Part shown: piece after piece, positions 1 through 5,161 of the stretch
Numbering within the stretch: position 1 is the first letter of the stretch
Layout: the number at the start of each line of letters is the position of its first letter
NCBI GenBank assembly: GCA_023437485.1
Contig: JAEZGB010000156.1
Span: 1-6,277 of the forward strand
Reading direction: 5' to 3'
Length of the DNA stretch: 6,277 nt
DNA from: Bacteroidota bacterium
GTDB lineage: Bacteria > Bacteroidota > Bacteroidia > Flavobacteriales > Flavobacteriaceae
Translations under genes and position numbers: made by a program
Notes under the pieces: model-generated
The model's database searches: none
Seen by the model: the letters and a program-made list of their open reading frames with translations, nothing else
What the model was told of the DNA's origin: nothing

Positions 1-1
1 G

Positions 2-295
2 CTCAATACAGATTCGTTCAACGGAAAATTTGGAGGAAAATCCAAAGCGTGCCTCTCGGGAAAAAGCAACCTTACAACGCTTGACACGCGCGGACAATCG
101 CTTTGTTTGGCCCGGAACCTGATTTCGGCCCGGACCTCGGTAAATGCGTTTGGCAAATCAGACGTTACGGTGAATACACTGGGAAAATTAAACGCCGATG
201 CTGACGAATCGGCAAAAATCACCTGCATCGGATCACACGGCAAGGCCATGGCCGGATCGCCGTCCACCGTCGCAGTACATGCCCTAATTTATTAA
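2..295 (+). CDS. DUF2807 (head-GIN) family-like protein, 5'-truncated
   Basis: The frame is open from the left edge to TAA at 293-295, giving the last 97 residues of a protein whose start lies outside the window. The visible part has no transmembrane segment. It is a run of short beta-prone stretches rich in Ser, Thr, Asn, Gly and Ala, with small-residue turns about every 19-20 residues (for example around SDVTV and SAKITC). That pattern fits the right-handed beta-solenoid of Pfam DUF2807, 'putative auto-transporter adhesin, head GIN domain', and resembles the C-terminal halves of the proteins at 2430-3149 and 4055-4900. I infer a secreted or surface-anchored protein, but the signal peptide cannot be seen. 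It ends 16 bases before the PadR gene with no hairpin between them, so it is probably the upstream member of that operon. The family call rests on repeat pattern and context, not on a diagnostic motif. Confidence 0.65.
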   Translation, partial: LNTDSFNGKFGGKSKACLSGKSNLTTLDTRGQSLCLARNLISARTSVNAFGKSDVTVNTLGKLNADADESAKITCIGSHGKAMAGSPSTVAVHALIY

Positions 296-311
296 TAAAC
301 GAAATGAAGTT

Positions 312-665
312 ATGAATATTGAAAACACAAAAGCCCAGATGCGCAAAGGCGTGTTGGAGTTCTGTATCCTGTCGGTGCTAAAGGAAAAGGACGCCTATAC
401 TTCAGAAATCCTGGACACGCTGAAAAATGCGAAACTGCTTGTGGTGGAAGGTACGGTTTACCCTTTGCTCACAAGGCTCAAAAACGACGGATTGCTCAAT
501 TACCGTTGGGAAGAATCGACTTCAGGGCCACCTCGCAAATACTACGGGCTTACTGAAATCGGGAAAACCTTTCTGACCGAGCTTAACGCAACCTGGCGTG
601 AACTGTCAGATGCCGTAAACATCATCACCCAACCCGGGAATCAAACCAACGAAAACCAAAACTAA
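312..665 (+). CDS. PadR-family winged-helix transcriptional regulator
   Basis: This 117-residue protein is a PadR-type winged-helix DNA-binding regulator acting in the cytoplasm. Residues 11-30 (RKGVLEFCILSVLKEKDAYT) match the N-terminal helix-turn of the family. The recognition-helix segment at 46-62 includes EGTVYPLLTRLKNDGLL, and the wing at 72-85 includes GPPRKYYGLTEIGK, both hallmark PadR stretches. The C-terminal helix after about residue 86 is short, as in the small PadR subfamily that dimerises through one helix. ATG 312 is preferred because the earlier ATG at 304 meets a stop after three codons. There is no strong Shine-Dalgarno site, which is usual in Bacteroidota. The gene starts 16 bases after the preceding gene and ends 5 bases before the PspC gene. 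Known PadR proteins often repress their own operon, so the likely target is this envelope operon; its promoter would lie left of the window. The ligand is unknown. Confidence 0.93.
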   Translation: MNIENTKAQMRKGVLEFCILSVLKEKDAYTSEILDTLKNAKLLVVEGTVYPLLTRLKNDGLLNYRWEESTSGPPRKYYGLTEIGKTFLTELNATWRELSDAVNIITQPGNQTNENQN

Positions 666-670
666 GCGTC

Positions 671-2428
671 ATGAACAAAACAGTAAACATAAATTTAGGC
701 GGAATGTTCTTCCACATTGATGAAGACGCCTACCAAAAACTTACCCGTTACTTTGATGCCATCAAACGATCGCTGTCAAATTCGACGGGACAGGATGAGA
801 TCATCAAGGACATTGAGATGCGGATCGCCGAACTCATCAGCGAAAAGCACACCAGTGAAAAACAGGTCATAAACCTCAGGGAACTGGACGAGATCATTGC
901 CGTGATGGGCCAGCCTGAAGATTACCGCATTGAAGACGAACCCGGCAACCCGGCCCAGGGAATCCCTGCCTACGACGGCCGCAAACGCAGTAAAAAACTC
1001 TACCGCGATACCGAGAAAGGAATGCTGGGCGGCGTGGCGACCGGATTGGGACATTACTTTGGGATAGATTCGGTTTGGCTCAAGATCCTGTTTTTGGTAT
1101 TCGTCTTTGCCGGATTTGGCGCCGGAGTGGTGGCGTACATCGTGTTGTGGATAGTGACCCCGGCCGCGATCACCACCTCTGAAAAACTGGAAATGACCGG
1201 TGAGCCGGTTACCATTTCCAATATTGAACGCAAGGTGAGGGAAGAATATGAAAACCTTTCCGACAAATTCAGGAACGCAAATTTTGAGCGCACGGGAAAT
1301 CAGGTGCGCACCGGGGCGGGGCGCCTCGCGGGTAACCTGGGGGATGCCTTTATGGCCGTCTTCAAGGTCTTCGCGAAGATCCTGGGTGCGCTGATCGTGG
1401 TCTTCTCTGTGGTATCGCTTGCGGGAATGATCATTGCCCTGTTTACAGTGGGTTCCACTTCAATGGGCGATTTGCCCTGGCACAACTATACCAACGCCTT
1501 GAACTATACTGACTTCCCGTTGTGGATCATTGCGCTGCTGGGCTTCTTTGCCATTGGTATCCCGTTCTTCTTCCTGTTCATCCTGGGCCTGAAACTTTTG
1601 GTAAACAACCTCAAGTCCATCGGGAACCCGGTCAAATATTCACTATTGGCACTGTGGCTGATCTCGGTCGGGTTGCTGATTGGCATCGGGGTGAAGCAGG
1701 CTGCCGAAATCGCTTTTGAAGGCAAAATATCGGTCAGGGAAACCCTTGAGGTGTCGGCGGGCGATACCCTTTCAATCCGCTTCAGGTACAATGACCATTT
1801 TGCAAAAAATGTCGATTCGCAGGAGGATTTTCGCTTTGAGCAGGATGAGGCTGGCAAGGAACTGATTTATTCAAATGAGGTTCGCCTGCATATCCAGAAG
1901 TCGGAAAACAATTCGGCATACCTACAGATTGAAAAGCTCGCACAGGGCAAGTCAATGACCGAAGCCCGCCAGCGCGCCGAAAAGATCCGGTACGGTTATG
2001 AAATTATTGATGGCCAGCTTATTTTTGACAACTACCTGCTCACTGACCTTGACAACAAATACCGCGGCCAGGAAGTTGAAATTTATCTATATTTACCTGC
2101 CGGTGTTTTCATTACGCCTGACAGTTCGGTCCGGAATTATGACGATTCTGACAACGGGTTCTTTAACCTGCACTATTCGGGCAACTATATTTACCGGGTT
2201 GACAATGACCGTGTGACCTGCCTGGATTGCCCGGCCGATGAAAACGAATGGGACGATGTACAGGGGCTGGAAGTCACCACCGATTCCACCACGACTACCG
2301 TCCGCGTAAACGGCGAATTGATCACCGTCGAAGCAAAAGACGGGGCCGAAACCGTCACGGTGGGTTCGGCAAAGGAAGGAAACAAACTGATTCTTGATTC
2401 TAAAGAAGGTATAATCAAAAAACAATAA
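671..2428 (+). CDS. PspC-domain multi-pass inner-membrane protein
   Basis: This 585-residue protein combines a cytoplasmic head, a PspC domain, several membrane helices and a large soluble tail. Residues 1-100 are soluble, with a conserved-looking start (NINLGGMFFHIDEDAY) and a charged helical stretch at 41-80. Residues 108-166 form the PspC domain: a basic entry (KKLYRD), GMLGGVATGLGHYFGID, then a hydrophobic helix at about 138-163. Further hydrophobic segments lie near 229-260, 284-312 and 322-341. The tail from about 345 to 585 is beta-rich and contains a Cys-x-x-Cys pair at 517-520 (TCLDC). PspC of Proteobacteria is a small membrane sensor of envelope stress; this long form is common in Bacteroidota and its function is not established. 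The start lies 5 bases after the PadR stop and the end is one base before the next start, indicating translational coupling. I infer an envelope-stress or surface-protein control role from the domain and its neighbours only. Confidence 0.9.
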   Translation: MNKTVNINLGGMFFHIDEDAYQKLTRYFDAIKRSLSNSTGQDEIIKDIEMRIAELISEKHTSEKQVINLRELDEIIAVMGQPEDYRIEDEPGNPAQGIPAYDGRKRSKKLYRDTEKGMLGGVATGLGHYFGIDSVWLKILFLVFVFAGFGAGVVAYIVLWIVTPAAITTSEKLEMTGEPVTISNIERKVREEYENLSDKFRNANFERTGNQVRTGAGRLAGNLGDAFMAVFKVFAKILGALIVVFSVVSLAGMIIALFTVGSTSMGDLPWHNYTNALNYTDFPLWIIALLGFFAIGIPFFFLFILGLKLLVNNLKSIGNPVKYSLLALWLISVGLLIGIGVKQAAEIAFEGKISVRETLEVSAGDTLSIRFRYNDHFAKNVDSQEDFRFEQDEAGKELIYSNEVRLHIQKSENNSAYLQIEKLAQGKSMTEARQRAEKIRYGYEIIDGQLIFDNYLLTDLDNKYRGQEVEIYLYLPAGVFITPDSSVRNYDDSDNGFFNLHYSGNYIYRVDNDRVTCLDCPADENEWDDVQGLEVTTDSTTTTVRVNGELITVEAKDGAETVTVGSAKEGNKLILDSKEGIIKKQ

Positions 2429-2429
2429 A

Positions 2430-3149
2430 ATGAATACCCCCGCAAAATCCGTAGTGCTGTTTGTGCTGTGCGCAATGGCCATTTCCTGCCAGATCGATGT
2501 AAAAGGCATCAAAGGCAGCGGCCATGTCACCACGCAAACCCGCGATATCGCCGAACCTTTTACCGGGGTCGAAGTCACTTCCGGCCTGGATGTGGTGCTG
2601 GAACAGGGCCCGTCAGGTGTCAGGGTGGAAGCCGACGACAATTTGCACCAACACATCCATATGTCAGTGAAGTCAGGCGTCTTGAAGATTTCCTCTGATC
2701 ACAGCAGCTACATCAATGTAAAATCACGCACGGTACACGTATCGGCCCCCGAAATAACTTCCTTGAAAACATCGGGAGGGGCCAACCTTAAAACGCGCGG
2801 CGAACTGAGTTCCGATAAAATGAACATTCGGGCCAAAAGCGGAAGCTCAATAAAAGTTTCGGTCAGCGCCGACAATACTGAGTGCGATGCTTCAAGCGGA
2901 AGCTCGATCGCGATTCGTGGAAAGGCCCTTACACTGTCCGCTTCATCTTCCAGCGGAAGTACCATCGACGCATCGGAAATGCTGGCCAATGACATCGAAG
3001 TAAAATCGTCAAGCGGAAGCAATGTGACGGTCCAGCCGTTGCTTAAACTCAAGGCCAAAGCCTCAAGCGGGAGTTCGGTTCAATATCGGGGGAACCCCCG
3101 CGAGGTGGTTTCAGATGCGGGATACGGCGGAAGCGTCTCCAAAATATAA
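2430..3149 (+). CDS. Head-GIN domain (DUF2807) lipoprotein
   Basis: This 239-residue protein begins with a short signal peptide ending in a lipobox-like AISC, so Cys20 is the probable lipidated residue and the mature protein is membrane-anchored. After a linker (GSGHVTTQTR), the DUF2807 domain runs from about 43 to the end. It has the family's start (FTGVEVTSGLDVVLEQG) and the block EADDNLHQ at 67-74. The second half is a regular repeat: Ser-Gly-Ser or similar turns start at residues 115, 137, 156, 175, 195, 213 and 233, every 18-22 residues, as expected for one rung of a beta-solenoid per repeat. The Pfam name suggests adhesin, but no activity is shown for such proteins in general. The start codon is one base after the PspC stop, so the two are almost certainly co-translated. 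A strong terminator follows directly, making this the last gene of the operon. Confidence 0.92.
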   Translation: MNTPAKSVVLFVLCAMAISCQIDVKGIKGSGHVTTQTRDIAEPFTGVEVTSGLDVVLEQGPSGVRVEADDNLHQHIHMSVKSGVLKISSDHSSYINVKSRTVHVSAPEITSLKTSGGANLKTRGELSSDKMNIRAKSGSSIKVSVSADNTECDASSGSSIAIRGKALTLSASSSSGSTIDASEMLANDIEVKSSSGSNVTVQPLLKLKAKASSGSSVQYRGNPREVVSDAGYGGSVSKI

Positions 3150-3153
3150 CTGG

Positions 3154-3180
3154 CATCCCGGATCTCCGGGATGTTTTTTT
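3154..3180 (+). terminator. Rho-independent terminator of the padR-pspC operon
   Basis: A perfect 8-bp stem (CATCCCGG / CCGGGATG, 3154-3161 and 3166-3173) with a 4-base loop ATCT is followed by seven T at 3174-3180. It begins five bases after the stop codon of the DUF2807 lipoprotein gene, so it should end the upstream operon on the plus strand. Confidence 0.92.
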
Positions 3181-3185
3181 GTAGT

Positions 3186-3193
3186 TATATTTG
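3186..3193 (+). promoter_or_regulatory. Bacteroidota -7 promoter core (TATATTTG)
   Basis: TATATTTG matches the TAnnTTTG core of the primary sigma factor of Bacteroidota. It lies six bases after the T-run of the preceding terminator and four bases before the ATG at 3198. The -33 position falls inside the terminator stem, where no TTG is found at the usual 17-23 base spacing, so only the core is supported. With this layout the transcript would start at or within a few bases of the start codon, implying a leaderless or almost leaderless message. Confidence 0.6.
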
Positions 3194-3197
3194 CCCG

Positions 3198-3677
3198 ATG
3201 GGGTTCAAAAAGAAAATCAAAAGGCTGTTAACCAGGCATCCGGCGCTCTTCTATGCGCGGTTCGTGCTTATTTGCCGGAACATCAGGCCGGGAGAGCGTT
3301 TGCCTGAATTCGCCGATTTTAATCAAAAGGCCGATGTCCCCGAAAAGTTCAACGAAATCAGCCGTGAAATCGCGCTGAATAAAGACGACGATACCTTTGA
3401 TCGGGCGCTTGAAATTGCCCGTTACATCCGAAAAAAGGTAAAAGGCGGCCCCGGCATCGGGCTATCATCACTTGCAACCCTGGAGCGCATGTTTAATTCA
3501 AAAGCGGGGATTTGCAGCGATTACGCCCAGATTTTCAATGTTTTTTGCCTGGCCAACGATATCCGGGTTCGGGAATGGGGGTGCGTCGAAAGATTTTACA
3601 AACCCGTTCACGGGCATTCGTTCAGTGAGGTGTATTCGGAACGGCTTGGAAAATGGGCCATGGTGGATGTGGGCTAA
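3198..3677 (+). CDS. Truncated transglutaminase-like product (N-terminal part of the interrupted gene)
   Basis: If the TAA at 3675-3677 is real and read as a stop, the translated product is this 159-residue polypeptide. It keeps all three presumed catalytic residues (Cys106, His140, Asp157) but ends two residues after the Asp, so the strand that normally carries the Asp would be left at the chain end without the following 111 residues. A stable active enzyme therefore seems unlikely, though not impossible. Start choice: ATG 3198 sits just after a TATATTTG core. Its first residues (MGFKKKIKRLL) are strongly basic. Confidence 0.55.
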   Translation: MGFKKKIKRLLTRHPALFYARFVLICRNIRPGERLPEFADFNQKADVPEKFNEISREIALNKDDDTFDRALEIARYIRKKVKGGPGIGLSSLATLERMFNSKAGICSDYAQIFNVFCLANDIRVREWGCVERFYKPVHGHSFSEVYSERLGKWAMVDVG

Positions 3678-4013
3678 AACCTGTATTTTACCCGTGCCGA
3701 TGACCCGCAACCGTTGTCAGTGTTGGAACTCTTTCAATATTTGCGGGAAGGGAACAAATTGCATTACCGTCATTTTTCAGATTATGTTTGCGGCGATATG
3801 TTCAAGATCCACCTAAACTTCAGCGCGCAAATGATGCCTTTTGTAGTCGACAGGTATGACAACGCGCTTTATGACCGTTATCTGGACCGATATGCACAGC
3901 GGTATCCGTCCTTTGTTATCAATGCGATGATGATATTAAAAGGCATCAATTATCGGTTTGCCTTTCCCATGGACAATTACCGAAAGATGCTCCTGGGCCA
4001 AAAAAGACGTTGA
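3198..4013 (+). pseudogene. Transglutaminase-like (papain-fold) protein gene interrupted by an in-frame TAA
   Basis: The gene reads from ATG 3198 to TGA 4011-4013 in one frame, except for a TAA at 3675-3677 (codon 160). The first part (159 residues) holds the transglutaminase-like core: Cys106 in KAGICSDYA, His140 in HGHSFSEVY and Asp157 in WAMVDV, the spacing and context of the family's Cys-His-Asp triad. After the stop the same frame gives 111 further residues of ordinary protein character (NLYFTRADDPQPLSVLELFQ onward), with no frame change. An intact product would have about 271 residues. It has no evident signal peptide, but the N-terminus is very basic with a weakly hydrophobic stretch at 16-26. 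Such domains act as proteases, amidases or crosslinkers, or are inactive; the substrate is unknown. The simplest reading is a nonsense mutation (Tyr, Gln, Lys or Glu codons are one change from TAA) or a sequence error. An upstream ATG at 3171 lies inside the terminator stem and is unlikely to be used. Confidence 0.8.
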
Positions 4014-4037
4014 AATTTGCGAATCTTGCTATATTTG
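4010..4037 (+). promoter_or_regulatory. Promoter of the third DUF2807-like gene (TTG-N17-TATATTTG)
   Basis: TTG at 4010-4012 and TATATTTG at 4030-4037 are separated by 17 bases, which fits the -33/-7 arrangement described for Flavobacterium. The -33 TTG overlaps the TGA stop of the interrupted upstream gene (4011-4013). The expected start of transcription near 4042-4045 leaves a leader of about 10-13 bases before ATG 4055. Confidence 0.75.
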
Positions 4038-4054
4038 CGCAAACCCGAATCCCT

Positions 4055-4900
4055 ATGCACAAATTCCCCGCGCTTTTCCTGGCTTTGCTGATTGCCGTCA
4101 CGGTATCGGGCCAAAGTCAAAAACTCAAAGGTTCCCGCAACGTTACCACTGACCAGCGCGAAACGGGAAATTTTATCAATATTGAAGTTGAAGACAATGT
4201 CGAGGTTTTTTTGGTACGCGGCGACCGTTGCGGGGTTGAGATCGAGGCCGATGACAACCTTCACCAGGCCATCAGCATTTCACTTAACGGTGAGACTTTA
4301 AGGGTATCAGCCTCGGCTGATGTCACTTCGGCAAAAAAGTTCTCGGTCAAACTCACCCACACCGCCGCCCTTGAAATGCTGATTGCAAAGGACGATGCCC
4401 GCGTCACCAGCCTGACTGACCTGAACCTATCTAATTTTACGGTAAAAACGGCAGGGAGCGCCCGGATTTACGCCTCCGTAAAGGCAAAGTCATTTACGCT
4501 GATGGCCAATGACAAATCGCGGATTGAGATGAACCTTAACTGTGACAACGCCATTGTCGAACTTAGCCAAAACGCGCAACTCAAAGCGTTGGTTTCTTCG
4601 CCAAAACTTAAATTTGACATGTATCAAAAAACGCTTGCCAGTATTGAAGGCGATGTGCTTGACCTAAAATTGCGACTGAGCAACAACGCGAACTTTACAG
4701 GCAAGAACCTTACGGCCAAGAACGCCGATATGGTTACCGAGGAGAACGTCAATTGCAGCATTGCCGTAACCGGTGTTGCCACCATCGATGCTTCGGGCAA
4801 AGCCGAAATTGAACTGCACGGCGAACAGACTAGAATTGAAATCCGCAAGTTTACCGGGAATTCGAGTATCAGAAAGAGGGCGAGCAAGGTGACAAACTAA
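4055..4900 (+). CDS. Secreted DUF2807 (head-GIN)-like protein
   Basis: This 281-residue protein has an N-terminal signal peptide (basic MHK, hydrophobic core to about residue 17, probable cleavage near VSG-Q20) and no lipobox cysteine, so it should be exported to the periplasm or surface. The mature start KLKGSRNVTTDQR parallels the GSGHVTTQTR of the lipoprotein at 2430-3149. The block EADDNLHQ at 64-71 is identical in both, inside the DUF2807 fold. From about 104 onward, short beta strands recur about every 17-21 residues with small or polar turns (near 115, 136, 155, 174, 195, 212, 233 and 250), fitting a beta-solenoid, but without the Ser-Gly turns of the lipoprotein. ATG 4055 is chosen over the in-frame TTG at 4010 because the latter precedes the promoter core and would place extra residues before the signal peptide. 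It has its own promoter, so it forms a separate unit. Its function is unknown; an envelope structural or adhesive role is inferred. Confidence 0.87.
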   Translation: MHKFPALFLALLIAVTVSGQSQKLKGSRNVTTDQRETGNFINIEVEDNVEVFLVRGDRCGVEIEADDNLHQAISISLNGETLRVSASADVTSAKKFSVKLTHTAALEMLIAKDDARVTSLTDLNLSNFTVKTAGSARIYASVKAKSFTLMANDKSRIEMNLNCDNAIVELSQNAQLKALVSSPKLKFDMYQKTLASIEGDVLDLKLRLSNNANFTGKNLTAKNADMVTEENVNCSIAVTGVATIDASGKAEIELHGEQTRIEIRKFTGNSSIRKRASKVTN

Positions 4901-4903
4901 GTT

Positions 4904-4955
4904 GTCAGACATCAGCTGTCAGTTATCAGCTGTCAGTTATCAGTTTGAATCAGTT
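4904..4955. repeat. Heptamer tandem repeat, consensus RTCAGYT
   Basis: Six adjacent 7-bp units occupy 4904-4945 (GTCAGAC, ATCAGCT, GTCAGTT, ATCAGCT, GTCAGTT, ATCAGTT), and a seventh (ATCAGTT) follows at 4949-4955 after three bases. The A/G alternation at position 1 also gives an apparent 14-bp unit repeated twice. It begins three bases after the stop of the DUF2807-like gene. Confidence 0.85.
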
Positions 4956-4981
4956 CTTCCCGGAAGTTTTTCGATCTGAAA

Positions 4982-5065
4982 ACCTAATGACTTTAGAACG
5001 TTAGGACTTTATGACCTTACGACCTTACGACCTTATGACCTTACGACCTTACGACCTTCTAACTT
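4982..5065. repeat. Octamer tandem repeat, consensus ACCTTACG
   Basis: Ten units of 8 bp keep one register from 4982 to 5061 and a partial unit ACTT follows. The centre (5014-5053) holds five nearly identical copies: ACCTTACG four times and ACCTTATG once. The outer units are decayed (ACCTAATG, ACTTTAGA, ACGTTAGG, ACTTTATG on the left; ACCTTCTA on the right). No coding or hairpin role is evident. Confidence 0.88.
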
Positions 5066-5071
5066 CCATGC

Positions 5072-5161
5072 TTCTTTCTTCTTTCTTCTTTCTTCTTTCT
5101 TCTTTCTTCTTTCGTCTTTCGTCTTTCGACTTTCGACTTTCGACTTTCGACTTTCGACTTT
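5072..5161. repeat. Heptamer tandem repeat in ordered variant blocks, abutting trxB stop
   Basis: Ninety bases are a perfect 7-bp array: six TTCTTTC (5072-5113), two GTCTTTC (5114-5127), four GACTTTC (5128-5155) and a partial GACTTT (5156-5161). The variants form blocks, each one base different from the previous. The last partial unit overlaps the stop codon of trxB (5160-5162, read on the minus strand). The first block is pure pyrimidine on the plus strand. Confidence 0.95.

Noticed and set aside
2088..2193. Two TATATTTA sites (2088-2095 and 2186-2193) as internal promoters
   Set aside because: The final G of TAnnTTTG is replaced by A, both lie inside the PspC gene, and both encode part of its protein in normal codons.
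2093..2656. 187-codon open frame on the minus strand
   Set aside because: It runs antisense across the end of the PspC gene and the start of the lipoprotein gene, both well supported, and shows no recognisable domain.
3171..3197. Earlier in-frame ATG (3171) as start of the transglutaminase-like gene
   Set aside because: It lies in the right arm of the terminator stem and upstream of the promoter core. The added residues (MFFCSYICP) come from the T-run and look like an artefact.
3675..3677. TAA as a selenocysteine or pyrrolysine codon
   Set aside because: Those systems use TGA and TAG, and no dedicated downstream structure was evident.
4010..4054. In-frame TTG at 4010 as start of the third DUF2807-like protein
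   Set aside because: It precedes the TATATTTG core, so it would not be on the transcript, and it would put 15 residues before a good signal peptide beginning at ATG 4055.
4956..4971. Small hairpin CTTC-CCG-GAAG followed by five T as a terminator of the 4055-4900 gene
   Set aside because: The stem has only four base pairs and a 3-base loop, too weak to call. It may still contribute, since no better terminator is seen for this gene.
4904..5161. Repeat region as a CRISPR array
   Set aside because: Units are 7-8 bp and directly adjacent, with no 20-40 base repeats, no spacers and no cas genes.
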